A stretch of 64,000 nt of DNA from Turbatrix aceti (Eukaryota; Nematoda; Chromadorea; Rhabditida; Panagrolaimidae): contig OZ017767.1 in NCBI GenBank assembly GCA_963969345.1, positions 3,872,739 to 3,936,738 on the forward strand, written 5' to 3'. A program made the translations under genes and the position numbers. Under the pieces are notes generated by a model. The model was not told where the DNA came from. It did not search any database and saw only the letters and a list, made by a program, of their open reading frames with translations. Below are positions 33,597-45,634 of this stretch, in pieces; within the stretch, counting starts at the first letter, position 1, and every line of letters starts with the position of its first letter.

Positions 33597-36500
33597 TCAT
33601 GATGAACCTTTCCGTAAGGCAGCCGTGGTGGCGGCGTCGTCGGTGATGGTCATGGAGGCGAGCGAGAGTGGCGCCGGTCCGGGCCGAGTGATGGACTTGC
33701 GCTTGCACTGCGCAAGGTAGCCGGCCCGCATGCAGTCGGTTGTGAAGGAGATAACCGCGATCCACGCCCGAAGGCCTTCCCGCTTGCCGCGGACGACTTC
33801 GGCCCGAGCAACGCTTTCGGTGAGACAGTTGCCGAGGTCGTCCCAGATGGAAGACGCCGACGCCCCGCAGAGGGCGTAGTGCTTCTCGCCGACCTGCAGG
33901 CACCGATCCTGGACCAGCTTTGACAACCCGTTGAGTTCTGCGATGACGTAGTCAAAGAGGTCGACGAGGACCCGACCGTGCTCTTTCACGTCGCAGCACT
34001 TGGAAGCCGAAAAACCTTCCACGATGCGCATCTTCTGGAACAGCTCCTTCACTTTTGTGTTTTGGTTGACCAGAGTTCTGAAAATCAGTCCATAAATAAA
34101 AAAAATGTTTTTCAAACTGACGTTGCCCGGGAAAAGCTAGCGTGAAGCCTAAGGATGATGTGGAAATTAAAAACCGAGAAGCATCACTTTTCGGGCGACG
34201 AAGCCCTTCAGATTTCCAAAAAAATATCCATTAAAACCGTTTCCGTTGACAAAAAAATAAACGAATCAATTTTTGTGTTTCCTCACGGGTTTATAAATGG
34301 AAAATTTTCATGAAAAATTAAGGCAGCTTTCTTTTGAGTAACGACTCACCAAAAAGAGAACTGTGGGTAGGGGACATAAATTATAAAATATAGTGTGCGT
34401 CTTTTTTTTCGACAAACCGATTGCATTTTTATGCACCCGAAACAGCCGTCGAAATTCCACGGTGAAAATCCTCACCGCAGCCCCGGCCGGCTGCGGTGAG
34501 GGTGCAAAGTACAGTACCGGCTACTGTGCGAGGAAGTGAAAACCATCAGCGGGTTGATAAGCGGCTTCGGCGAAAAACGGCTCAAAAGTGGCGTGAGAAG
34601 GCAAAAAAAGCGAAATGCAGTGCTCAACTTGAGTTCTTTTTTTTTCAAAAAAAAAATTAGGCTCAGTCGACATTGGCATAACTTGTCACTTTTTGTCGCG
34701 TCGCGTTTGAGTGTGCCCCATGGCCTATCGTCAAAAAAACAGCACGCTCATTCCCGGACAAGAAAGGCATTATATCCGTCGGAGGGTCATGGGATGGATG
34801 GGTCACGGAACGGCGAGAAAAAACTTGCCTGAAGACGTTCGGCATCACGGAGGTCCTGATTCGAGGCCATGTTTGCTGGAGGATGAGAACTTGGTAACTG
34901 AAACACAATAACGTCATATTATAAAAAAGATCAGGTGAGGGTAGTTTAGGGATTTGTCGAGGTCTGCACGGCAGCTGATTTGGTAGTCCAGCGTTGATGC
35001 CGTCTGACATCATTTCAAAGTGGACAAAAGAACGAAATTTGTCAAGAACAAAAACTTTTTTTTCTATTTAGAAATGGAATTCTTTGTCTTCAGCTCGACT
35101 CTGGTCGGCTCAGTGTCGGCAGTTCCGGCAATGGTTACAGAAACAATTGCCACCAACAGCTGGCGCTGACAGTTCCTGACAAAATAGACAGCGTGGATGA
35201 TTTTGACGTCGAATCCGCCGAGTGCCAAAATTTCATCAGAAAACGACTTTTGAAGGAGAGCACTACCAAAAAAAAGCTGTCTGGTTTTTTTTTGGTAGTG
35301 ATTAATACCCCTTTACAAACGACCACCCGGAAGATAATCAATCAAGTCTTCCGAAGCGGTACTCGTCCATCAACCCCCCCAGGAAGCCCCCGTTTAACAC
35401 CATAAAGACAAAAAAGTCACCTGGTGAGTTTGAGATGCTCGACGAGAGTGAGTCCAAAATCGCCGGTCTCGGAGAAGTGGAGAGCAGCTCGAGAAATCCT
35501 GCGCGAATTCATAAAGTCCTCCTTGCTCGCGAGCGATAGTTTGGCTGTTCGCGATAACCGACGCTGAAGTTGAGAAGACTGTCCGTCAACCGAAAATCGA
35601 CGACGCTGAATGCCGCCTGAGGAGGAGGGCGACGATGACGGCGGCTGCGGTGGCGTTGGCGGTGGTGGTTGTGGCGGCGGCGGAGTCGGCGTAGATGAAA
35701 CCCCTCCTCCCCGAGTCTGCGGCAAGTGGTGATGATGACTCGGCGACGAGGGCGGCGGCGGTTGTTTCATGGTATGCGCCGGCGACAAGGAGGTCGAGGC
35801 TCTGTCGAGTGGCGGGTTGTCGGCTGGCGATGGTCGAGGAAGCGATCCTCGGGGCTAGAACGCGATGCGATGTAGTATGTAGAACAAAAAAATCCTCCCC
35901 AACAATGCTGCCGACGCTGCGTGACGTCCGGCACGCAATCCCGTGCCCCCCCAGGAAGCGGCGAGTCTCGTTTCGTTTTTCGTGCTTCATCCTGGCGCAT
36001 CACTTGCAAGATTTGACGACTGTTGCAGATGACAGAGCAGGAAAGCGGGGTTTAATGGCACACTACTGCTAGTCAAAACAGTCGCTTATTAATCGCGCTA
36101 TTCAAGTCTGTCTCCTTCTCGGTCAAAACATGTTTCCCCTCGGAAATTTGGACGCCGGCAGACAGGAAGAAAACAAAAACGAAACCCAAATTTCGTGGTA
36201 CGGGATTTTTGATGCGACAAAAATATAATTAAATTTTTTTGCTTGGTTCTTTATATATTCACGCATATATGTCTGTAAACAAGCCGTCAGCATCAATTTT
36301 TTTGCACTCATCGCGAAGGCATAGATCCCAGTCTGGTGTCCGTTAACGGTGACTGTACAAATTCCCGGAAGGCACCTGATTGTCCCCTGCATTGCGTTTA
36401 CAGTGTTTACAATGTTCTTCGGTGCCATGCTAATGTTTCCCTGAGATGATGCCTAATAACACCCTCCCGGTCCTGTCAAATTGGCACCTACCTGCAGCAG

Positions 36501-36737
36501 ACTCTTGCCGGACGCCGAAGTCCATTCCGCGCTGAGTCTGGGCTGTGCAGACAGGTGAGCCATCGTTACGGGCGACGGACTCGGCGGCAGGGGCGAGGTT
36601 GAAGCGGAGAAGGCAGCAGCGTCGACGACAACCGGCGCTGATGACAGTTTACGGGACATGGCGTGGACGGAGGAGCTGCGACGGCGTGGCCTGCGTGGTG
36701 GAGTGCCGTCTGATGAGGCACTCTGGTTGTTGCCCAT
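33597..36737 (-). CDS. Globin with putative N-myristoylation signal and long disordered N terminus
   Basis: Four exons (36737-36492, 35854-35421, 34897-34829, 34077-33597) give 409 residues. The protein begins MGNNQSAS, matching the MGxxxS N-myristoylation pattern (Gly2, Ser6), so membrane anchoring is predicted. Residues 10-226 are low complexity: Arg/Ser-rich, then polyproline and His runs. The globin fold spans about 228-372: YQVLILQQTWPRI (A helix), KCCDVKEHGRVL with candidate distal His283, LQVGEKHYALCG with proximal His316, SIWDDLGNCL and GLRAWIAVISFTTDCMRAGY. GEKHYALCG and RAWIAVI fit nematode glb globins, some of which are acylated. Cysteines at 278, 279, 309, 320, 334 and 365 are unusually numerous. 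Exon 3 ends at a GC donor (TTCAG|GCAAGT), required for the phases to agree. Intron 1 is 637 bp. Role could be redox or oxygen signalling at a membrane; inference. Confidence 0.88.
35261..35300. repeat. Perfect hairpin, 15-bp arms, 10-nt loop
   Basis: CACTACC followed by eight A (35261-35275) pairs with eight T followed by GGTAGTG (35286-35300). It lies in intron 2 of the myristoylated globin gene. Confidence 0.9.
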
Positions 36738-38753
36738 TGTAGGGGAGGAGGCGCTACAATCAGGCTCGTAGTCCCCAGTCCATCCTGGAAAGCAGAAGCG
36801 CGCTGCTGTCGCACACACGCGCGCGCGACGCGTCGTCATGCACACGTCCAGGCTGCCAAATCCGGCGCGCCGCAGTGTCACGTGCCGAGAGGCGGGAAGT
36901 TATGACATCCCAGGGAAAATTGCCTTATTTGACTTTTTGATTTGCAATTCGCGCACACAAGGACAAATTAGCTTCGAAGAAAGGAAAGGGCGGTGTGATC
37001 TTCTTCGAAGAGGGCAAAGACGCTTGCAAGGCCAGATAAATGCTCTATTTTTTGTTTCAGCGTATATACACTTTTAGAACTACGGAATTGAGTCGTGAAA
37101 AGCATGTGGCTACAGAGGGGCATTTTGTGAAGATAGCGCAACTCCTGGAAAAATAGCAAAAACCCCGGCAAATGTTAAAGATACCCCCAGCTGCCACAAA
37201 AAATTTCGTCAGAAATTGGTTGCACCCAGTTTGACGCCAAACACGTAAATATCTTTGAATTTTGATCTTGCAACTTTCAAAATCCAAAAAATCTAAAAAT
37301 AAACAAATTAGCTCCGCACACCTTGAAAGCTTGAGCCGCTGCACCGAGCCTAGTCAGGCTTGCTCCCCACGTCATGCGTGCTCCGGCGCAAACAACACAC
37401 GCCACCGGGCTCGGAGAGTCAAAAAAAAGCCTCCTAAAATAGGACAGCCGGTTGGTCCGCTGACAGCCAACTTTGGAAAAAAATAGAGTCAATGATAATC
37501 AAATCGTGACAGACGACTTTTGCTCTAATTTGATAAAAGCTGTGCCAAAAAAGCTTCGGATGGCACCCTGGGTAGGGTAGCCTGCAGGCAGCGCGACAAT
37601 GAAGTCATGAACCCCGTCCGTCTAAAAAAAGAACAACTAGTTGGCCGGTGGCTGTCAAAACAACAAACGACTGCTGCGGCTGCGGCCAGAGGTGATTTGT
37701 CCCCGGTTCATAGGACCAAACAATACGCAATTGAGTTTGGCCACGGTCGAGTGAGCTCGATCGTTTTTGGGGCGTGATGCAGTAGTCCGGAAAGACGCCG
37801 AAACACGTTCTAACGACAAGAACGGCAGCTGTCGTCACCGAAAGTGTCAAAAAACGAACGGCATGAATGGAAATCGGCACTTTCATCTTCAAACTTGACT
37901 TGCATAAAGAATCGCCTGCTGATTTTCAGTTTTCCTTCAAAACGTGCGAATTCCGAAAAAAAAATATTTTTTTAGTTTTTTTTGGAAAAAACAGGTTAGA
38001 AAGTGAAACAAGCCAAATGAGCAGTCAAAAGCGACATCATTTGATTTTCAAAAGTCCTAGAAGACTCACAAAGGTCCAGAAAATAGATTTGCGTGAATGT
38101 AAAGGAAGTGCACTTTTCAGCCTAAAAAAAGAGAGTTTGCTATGCATTTTTTTGCAAAATGGTCTGTTTGAGACAAAGGAAGCTCGAGTCAGACATTTTT
38201 TAACTGGTCCAAAATGAATCACTGACCAATTTCGAGAAACATGGCCCCGTAACGGCAGACATAAATCATAAAGAATGTTGCAAAAAATATCGAAAGTTTC
38301 CTGTAAAAGTTCTAAGAGTTTTTGCACGGAAAACCTCTAAAAACTTTTTAGACCCCCAAGACAGATTTCAAGCTATTCACAACGATGCTATTCACAGACA
38401 AAAAAAACAACATAATTGTTAAAAAAATGGCTCCCGGGCAACAGATCAAACTGGCTTTTACGACGCCGGCCCACCGAGTTCGGCAGTGAACCATGCAAAC
38501 ACGACAGACATGCCGTGCCAGGGCATTACATTGGTGATGGCACACAACAAAGAGTCGGACTACCAAAGGCGCAAATTTTGTCGGTTGACAACAAAGACAG
38601 CCACCGACATCGCCTGCGAGGGCATTTGCAAAAGTAAACTCCCCACGGTAAACTAGTCGTCACCCGGTGGAAGTTAGGTACCCAAAAGTCAGAAAAAAAT
38701 AATTTATTGTATTTAAATTTAGAAAAGTTATTATGCGTGTCAGAAAAAAGAGA
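36738..38753. other. Intergenic, with one weak open frame
   Basis: AT-rich apart from the first ~150 bp. Contains the open frame described at 37605-37886; otherwise nothing recognised. A candidate AATAAA for the DGAT2 gene on the minus strand lies near 38,700. Confidence 0.45.
37605..37886 (-). CDS. Possible small secreted protein, weak
   Basis: A single open frame of 93 codons begins MKVPISIHAVRFL and has a hydrophobic stretch that could be a signal peptide (TLSVTTAAVLVV), followed by cysteines (RTCFG, DYCIT). Its base composition is more GC-rich than the surrounding DNA. There is no recognisable domain, no clear promoter, and the C terminus is hydrophobic and odd. It could equally be a chance frame. 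Confidence 0.2.
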   Translation of the reverse strand: MKVPISIHAVRFLTLSVTTAAVLVVRTCFGVFPDYCITPQKRSSSLDRGQTQLRIVWSYEPGTNHLWPQPQQSFVVLTATGQLVVLFLDGRGS

Positions 38754-40929
38754 TCAGTAAAGCTCGAGGCGGGTGGCATCGGGCACGCCGTGGTTCGTCT
38801 TGTGTTCCTCAAAAAGGGCCAATAGGGCCTTGCAGTACCTGGCATGGAGCGCGTCCACCTGCTCAGCCGTGGGATGGTGAACACGGTCGACGTGGATCGG
38901 CGCACCGACCACCGTGGTCACCGGACGACGCAGAGGGAAGAGGCCACCGAGACAGGTACCTAGAAGGCTGCGGCCCGTGAACAGGGGTGGACAAAAGCCG
39001 ACGCGCTTCTTGATCGCCGTCTGGACGTTGCGGAGCCTCGAGCCGATCGGATTGGGCTCTGCCTGGTGGTAGATGTCGTTCTCGCCGAAGCTGTACGACG
39101 GAACGATACTCGCCCTTCAAAGGAACGCGTGGAAGACAAAAGCCAACGCAATGGACGCCAACAAACCCAAACTGCAGAGCGAAGCGACAAAAGCCGCGTC
39201 GGGAGCGGAGATTGAGGCTGTGAGTGCCCGGGGCCGCGTCAAGGGCCTCTTCGGCGCCGCCAATAACGATGCCTATTAGTCGACCGCGACCCGGATTTCT
39301 AAGGAGGTAGGAGAGGCTCTTCGAACTCGCCTCGCAGCCGCCTAAAATCTCGTGCGAATGCTTGCAGGTGTTTTCGAAGTCTATTTTAGGCTCTAAATGC
39401 CGTGGCATAAATTTTATAAAAGCTGTCAACATTTTTTCTCTAACAAAGAAGGACGCAACAAAGGTTTGCAGTTCGTCCGGCGTTGTTCGCCGCCGAAATT
39501 TGATCACAAGGATTTGCAACAGAAACTTCAGCAAACATTCCAGAACTTGGAGCGTGCCCGGAATTTAGAGCACGCCAGAAAAAGCCGAAATTTTTCAAAA
39601 AAACATCGTTGGCGCCTCGTGCCTCATTCAATGTCAGCGCAGTTGTTTTTTTCACTTTTGGTCAAAAAAATTGTTTACGTTGAGTGCAAGATGAGCCTTT
39701 TCCGAGGCACAATTTAGGATATTGCTTTGCCGGGCCCAAACAGCTCAACCTGGTCATAAATTTAGAAAACCGCCAGTCAGTGTGAATCAAAATTGCAAGT
39801 GCGGGCAAAAAAAGACTTCAAAAAAAAACTCGCGAGAAAGAATAGTTTGCAGCGGATGCGTCATTTTAGACCCCACGTCATTGCCAGGGACCGGCCACGC
39901 TGCCAACAAATGCGAATGCCATGCCTGCGAAGACCGGGCGACCGACGATCAGGCACGGCTGTTTCCTTTTCAAGCTTAAATCGGGAAGTTGCGGGTCGAA
40001 TGACGACATCCAGCAGGAAGTGGCACTTGCGCTGGCTGCAGCGCGCGGCGCAACGCATCGCAGCAGAAGCACTCACCGAGCCAGAGACCAAACTCCCGAC
40101 GGAAGGGAAACCAAAACTGGCCGTTGAGGGTGAGGATGGTCGGATCGAGGCCGGGGAAGAGCTCGGAGAAGCCCGTGCCTTCCGTGCAGAGCGAAGTGAA
40201 CGCGCCGACGCTGAAGACACCGTGGGGGTGGCAGCTGCAAGATTCAGGCTAGCGCTAATTGTAAGAGTGCCCTGGCATCACGTACCCCAGGATGTAGTTC
40301 CGGTGCGGTTCCAGGTGAGAAGTCTTTACGAGGCGGATCGGAAAATAGTCAGCAAAGTGCTTCCAGATGCGAGCCTGTCGGTAAAAGTTCTGAAAACCCG
40401 GTTTGTGAACTTCATTAGTAGATCAAAGTTTTAGTTAGTTTACGAGCAGCGTAAATTTTCACAAAAAGAAGCAAATCAAAGTAATTTTTAAAAACAGAGT
40501 CATAAAAACTTGTTTTTACGCAAAAAGTAGCAAAGCAAAGTAACATGAATGCAAAAAGAATAGACCACTGACCCACTTGCGAGCCCCCTTTTGCGGGCTG
40601 CGGAAGTCGTAGACGTACCAGACGGCGTAGATGACCATGATCCACCAGATGTCGGTGGCAAAGTAGATGTAGAAAGGCACCCAGGTCGAAAGCATGGGCA
40701 TCAGGATCCACAAGAAAATGTGGTGTCCGACGGCAAACAGCTGCACGCCCCGACGGAGTTTCTCGCGGACATGGTCGTGGACTGTGTTGACCAGCTGCCG
40801 ACGCCGTTCTGCCAGCGACTGGAGAAACACGCTGCACCACGTCGGACCTGGGCTGTCATCCGGAAGGGCAGCGACGATGACGCGTCGCCGACGCTGTCTG
40901 ACGCTTCGAGATGACTTTGCCGGCGACAT
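38754..40929 (-). CDS. DGAT2: Diacylglycerol O-acyltransferase 2 family enzyme
   Basis: Five exons (40929-40573, 40389-40286, 40234-40077, 39341-39167, 39114-38754) give 384 residues. After a basic N terminus, two hydrophobic stretches (about 67-110) form the membrane hairpin of the DGAT2 family. The catalytic motif HPHG is at 156-159 ([17 protein letters not shown]). Further signature blocks: [37 protein letters not shown] and [12 protein letters not shown], ending in [13 protein letters not shown]. The enzyme transfers acyl-CoA to diacylglycerol (or monoacylglycerol/wax alcohol in paralogues) at ER and lipid droplets; the exact acceptor cannot be told. Introns are 183, 51, 735 and 52 nt. 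A candidate acceptor (TTTGAAGCAG) lies 11 nt before the ATG. Motifs intact. Confidence 0.95.
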
Positions 40930-42217
40930 CGATCGACACGCTGCTTCAAATTGATCAGTGATTGGTTATCAGAGGAAAGAGAGCGGGCGTGGGGCTGTCT
41001 GCGGGGAGTGGCTCTGTTCCACTCACGGCGCCCCAGATAACACGCCAATTCGCCAATTGACGGCGGCAAGCGCAAAAACAACGCTCTCTGCCGCCGCGCA
41101 ATCATCATTATTTGTCCCGGTCGATGCTTCAAGTGTTTTGGACAAATTTGTCGTCATCGTCGAAAATCATTTTGGTCGGCTGTAATCAGGGAACTCGTTG
41201 TTGAGCAACGTACGTTGTTTCTTATTTTGAAAGTGAAATCAATTCAGAATTACATAACACTGACACGAAATAAAAAATTGATATCGCCCTGACAGAATTG
41301 GTCTTGTTTTGAAATTTCGTTTGTCTAAAAAATTGGCAGGTAAAAAGAATAAAATTTCACCTGCGATCATGCAAAAGATCATGGTGAAATCATCGAATGA
41401 AATGGATCGAAGAAACGCTTGCTCATTGCTTATGTATTTTGTTTTTCATTTGCACAATCATACGTATCCGGGTCTGGCCGTATTATGCCTCTGTGGCCCC
41501 GTTTTTTTCCTTGCTGTTTTTTTATTCTTTCATGAGTTCCAAACGCTTTTCCCTGCACCAAATCTGGCGGATTAGACAAATTTTAACACAAACAACAGCT
41601 TTGTGCGCGTGAGAACATGTTTTTAGAACGCTGAGTTTGACAATAATAAATTGAGCCAAATAGAGAAGTTTTACTTATGGAGGAACCGCGACGTCAAGGA
41701 TGCAGCTGTCATTCGTTTTCGTTTTCGTTTTCGGCGACAAATGATGGCGACTTTCCAAAAAAAGCTGTTATTTACAAACTCTGACAGGGTTGATGTAGAC
41801 ATAAATTTTAGCAACGCTTGTACCTGTCACAAAAATAATTTGTAAATAATTTGTTGTGGAATGTGAAAGGGTCTGCGATGAGAATTACAATGTGTAGACC
41901 AGACCGTCTGATCCTGCGCATCGTTTTTGAGATTGGCAGGCTTCTTAGATTACAGCACGTGTTTCAGCGAAAGCAAGTCCCCTCGTGGCCTATGTATTAC
42001 AAATTGCTTTGTTTTAATTTTCCGTTTTCCAGAGAGTGGTAAAAAATGAGACAGCATTCATCACGCCCTTCCTTTCCTCATTTCCTATGCTCTGCGTCAG
42101 CAGCAGCAGCGGCAAAGAAAAATCATCTGCGTGCTGGAATGACCCCCTCCACGACCCGACCCGACCCCGGCAGTGGCTACTTGTGGTCAGTGGAGGAGTC
42201 TGCAGCTGGGTGCCAGA
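40930..42217. other. Intergenic up to the transposon
   Basis: Upstream region of the DGAT2 gene followed by AT-rich DNA. No gene recognised. Confidence 0.5.
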
Positions 42218-42660
42218 TGCACAGCGTATCGGTAGGCCTATTTTTAGTTCGCGCAAACTGTGAAAAAAAGTGGCCACCTGGCTTAAGAAAATTTTTGCCT
42301 GCGCGCGCACCCTTGTTTTTCTTGAAAGTGCACCCCAGATAATCGCAAAACAAAAATATTAAGATGCAAGTGTTTGTTTAGATTGATATTGTCATCGATT
42401 AAGCACATTTTTGCGAACATTTTGATGCCATTTTTGAAAAAAAATATTTATTGTGAGTCTCGCTGCATATTTCCAAAAACAGACATTTTTAAAAACGTTT
42501 GTGATAATTTCACAAAAAGTGTTCTGTACAGAGTTCTGAAATTTTTATGACAGATGCATACGGTGTTGAAGAAGGTATCCTGAAAATTTGGTGCAATTTC
42601 GCCTTGAAACATTAAAGTTATCTGCTGATAACTGTTTTTCCTTATAAAGGTGCGCGCAAG
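42218..42660 (+). repeat. Left terminal inverted repeat
   Basis: Outer half contains GCGCGCGCAC and GTGCACCCCAGATAATCGC; inner end is GGTGCGCGCAAG. Pairs with 43534-43965. Confidence 0.9.
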
Positions 42661-42774
42661 CGCATCTGTTGCCCGTTGAAATTACTTGAAAAAACAGTAT
42701 TTATTATTAAACTACATAGCTACATAATTACAATACTTTTCTACAATACAAATTGTTTCTCGGTACAATACAAA

Positions 42775-43500
42775 TCATTTTTTTTGCTTTTTATGATCAC
42801 AAAGTGCAACATATGCTCCGGTGTTTTGCATCGTGACGAGGTAATCAGCCCGTTTTTCCATACACTCTGGGCTGAATCCGGGAATACGTTTACCTGCTTC
42901 ATTGAACCTGGCATGAATTGCTTCAATACCCTGTTCGCTGAACAACGACCACGAACCATGGCGCTTCATGAATTCGACGACGTGGACTTCCAGCACATGT
43001 AGCAGAGGCGTGAATGAAAGTTTCGGGATACGGCGCAATTCTTTGAAAAACCTCTTCATAAGAGCTTCCAGCTGTTCGATTTCTTCTGAAGAGTATGATC
43101 GGGCTTCGGCGTATGTCGTGATTTCTTTGAGCATCACAAATAACCGCCTGTACGGAATTTTCTGAGCATTTTTGTTTTCGGAGATGGCGTTGATCATGAT
43201 CAGGCTATCCCGACCAGTGAAGTCATGGGAAGGCATCTGCAACTTCGTTCGGCAAGCTTCCATGATCTTTGCTGTGCATTTTGAGTCCTTGATTTGAGCG
43301 TGCTTCCAAAGCAGCTTGAAGCATCCTGAGAGAAGGTGAAGCGGAGGAGGGACCCGTTTCTTGTTGCCGCAACTTCGTGCGCGTCGCCGTGCTTCCTCGA
43401 CTCGACGATCACACTCGCCCGAATTGTGTATTGAAGTTCCGATTGCTTTAATATTCCAATAGTGAAGGGGTCGAACATTTTTCCAACCAAAAAAATGTTT
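42775..43500 (-). CDS. Open frame inside the transposon, probable transposase fragment
   Basis: The frame is open for 241 codons from 43500 to the stop at 42775. The first in-frame ATG is at 43263 (162 residues), so either the N terminus is supplied by an exon not seen or the gene is truncated. Upstream of that ATG the frame reads plausible protein: a WNIKAIGTSIHNSGECD stretch, an Arg-rich segment and LLSGCFKLLWKH. The C-terminal part has LLHVLEVHVVEFMKRHG, SWSLFSEQGIEAIHARFNE and a basic end. The LHxLExH...SEQGIEAxH arrangement looks like the tail of transposase-derived proteins found in invertebrates, but I cannot name the superfamily and no DDE triad could be assigned. Confidence 0.5.
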   Translation of the reverse strand, partial: KHFFGWKNVRPLHYWNIKAIGTSIHNSGECDRRVEEARRRARSCGNKKRVPPPLHLLSGCFKLLWKHAQIKDSKCTAKIMEACRTKLQMPSHDFTGRDSLIMINAISENKNAQKIPYRRLFVMLKEITTYAEARSYSSEEIEQLEALMKRFFKELRRIPKLSFTPLLHVLEVHVVEFMKRHGSWSLFSEQGIEAIHARFNEAGKRIPGFSPECMEKRADYLVTMQNTGAYVALCDHKKQKK

Positions 43501-43533
43501 TTAGAGTACCCTGAGTAGGAACAGAGGGGTGTG

Positions 43534-43965
43534 CTTGCGCGCACCTTTATAAGGAAAAACAGTTATCAGCAGCTAACTTTAAAATTCCAAGGCGAAATTG
43601 CACCAAATTTTCAGGATACCTTCTTCAACACCGTATGCATCTGTCATAAAAATTTCAGAACTCTGTACAGAACACTTTTTGTGAAATTATCACAAACGTT
43701 TTTAAAAATGTCTGTTTTTGGAAATATGCAGCGAGACTCACAATAAATATTTTTTTTCAAAAATGGCATCAAAATGTTCGCAAAAATGTGCTTAATCGAT
43801 GACAATATCAATCTAAACAAACAGTTGCATCTTAATATTTTTGTTTTGCGATTATCTGGGGTGCACTTTCAAGAAAAACAAGAGCGCGCGCGCAGGCAAA
43901 AATTTTCCTCAGCCGAGTGGCCACTTTTTTTCACAGTTTGCGCGAACTGAGCGATACGCTGTGCA
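43534..43965 (-). repeat. Right terminal inverted repeat
   Basis: Reverse complement of 42218-42660; inner end CTTGCGCGCACC, outer end CGATACGCTGTGCA. Confidence 0.9.
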
Positions 43966-45634
43966 GATGGAGATGGCCGTTGGTTGCTCTGCTTCCTGGC
44001 AGACGACCGACATACATACGCTGCTGCCTGGTCCCCGGGTAGTTCAAAGACAGCTACAGCGAGTCAGCCGCGGCAGTCCTTTTTCTTCTCTCTTCAACGC
44101 ATTGGCCGCTACGGACTCGCCTTTTTTTGTGCTCCAAAACGTGTGCAGTCGTCGCCGCTTGACTAATCGCGACGGCGCGTTAATTTGCGCCTTTTAGCCA
44201 GTCTTCAACGGTTTGGTCCCGTCCCTGAATCTTTTTTCGCAAAAAAACTATTCTTACGTCTTCGACCTGTGTGCAAGGACGTCGACGGTGCGTTCGGCGA
44301 TTTTTTCGTAATCAAATCACCGATTTCGGCCCACTAGCTGCTCAGTTACGCCCTCTCGTATCGGTTTACGACCCGACTCAAGGCTAGCGGGTAAAAAAAG
44401 AATCTTCAGGGGTGTCCACTTTCGCCTGCCGACGGTCGTCGAGTTAAGTCGATCGATAGCCTGGGTGCCGAACTTGAGAAAGAGAAAAAAACGACTTGTT
44501 TTGCCAGGCGTAGTAGTAGTCTCAAACGCCCCGGGGTGGAAAAGGCCTGCAGCTGGCGGCTACTGCACTTAACTCATTTTTTAATTCTCTTCTCCGCCGC
44601 CGCCTTCGTCGTTGGCGCGTCGCTTCTTTTTTTTTGCATGTGCCGGGGAGACTCCTTGGATGGATGCTGCTGTGGACTCCTTTTTTGTCCTCCTACTCCT
44701 TTTTTTCCTGGCCGGGAATGGAGCAGGCCCGATTTGGTTATTGACGTGTCTTCCACTTTGCCCTGAGGTTACGTGCGGTGTTCTTGTTCACGCGTGCGAG
44801 AAACAGAAACAAGCAGCAGCTCGTGCTGGTGGTGGCTCTTCGTGTTTTTTTTGTTTCTGGTAGCGGCTTTTATGCGATTACTTTTATGGCTTCTGAACGA
44901 CGAGGAAGTGCGGAAGGGGGGCACAGAGTGGAGTGGAGTGGGAGTTCGAATTCTGCTGACACGAGCTCACCCCGGGGAACATCTGGTTTTAGTCGTTCTG
45001 TATACACAAACTGGATGGGATTTGACTGGGTTCATGTCCAGTCACATTTGCACTTTTGATCCTGACCCTGCAGACGGATGTGCACGAAAAAATCCATACA
45101 TACTGCAGAGCTAGGAGAGCCAGGCCCATTGATCGGTCTTCCGCGCGTTGCGCGCACGTGTTGCACAGCAGACGTGTCTCTGCGTGCACGCAGCGGCGGC
45201 GGCGCGATCCAGCCTCCCTGTACTATCCTTCCGGCCGTCGTTTTCGAGGGCCGACTGCGGACAAAAAGTTGTATGCCTCCTCTGTTTCATCAGGGCCAGG
45301 TTTTCGCGCAGCGCGTCGCTTTTTGCGCGCGTCTTGGCGCACCCCGGCGTGTTTATCTAGCCTACCCTCGTCTCGTTGACGTCTTTTTCTTCTTCTTCTT
45401 TTTACCTCGAGTTTCCTTCCTTCCTTCCGATCGCGCGCGTGCGTTGCTTACCTGGGTCAGGCCCCGTTTACCTCAAATAAGACGTGTTTTTACTTCAGAT
45501 TACCCCAGACAGTCGCTTGGACTGCTCTCGTCGGCTCCTCCGTTGATAGCGGCTCCCCGAGCGCATGCCGGCCTCGGGCAGCCCCGCGGCGTAACCAGCC
45601 TCACCTGCCCTCCTTTCAAGTGCCTTAACCCGTC
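43966..45634. other. Upstream region of the acidic membrane-protein gene
   Basis: T/C-rich, GC-richer than average, with purine/pyrimidine microsatellites (CTTCTT near 45,388, CTTCC near 45,415). Long frames here are low-complexity and overlap each other on all frames. It probably holds promoter and 5' UTR of the gene starting at 45635. No separate gene recognised. Confidence 0.5.

Larger units (their letters stand above)
42218..43965. mobile_element. DNA transposon-like element with ~440-bp terminal inverted repeats
   Basis: Left arm 42218-42660 and right arm 43534-43965 are reverse complements over almost their full length, beginning TGCACAGCGTATCG at the outside and ending at TGCGCGCAAG inside. 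Aligning by eye, a stretch of about 300 bp in the middle of the arms differs at only one or two positions; the left arm has an extra ~12 bases near 42232. Outside the arms CAGATG occurs on both sides if the termini are taken as CACAG...CTGTG, a possible 6-bp target-site duplication. The 873-bp interior carries one long open frame on the minus strand. High arm identity suggests recent insertion. The superfamily is not determined. Confidence 0.9.
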
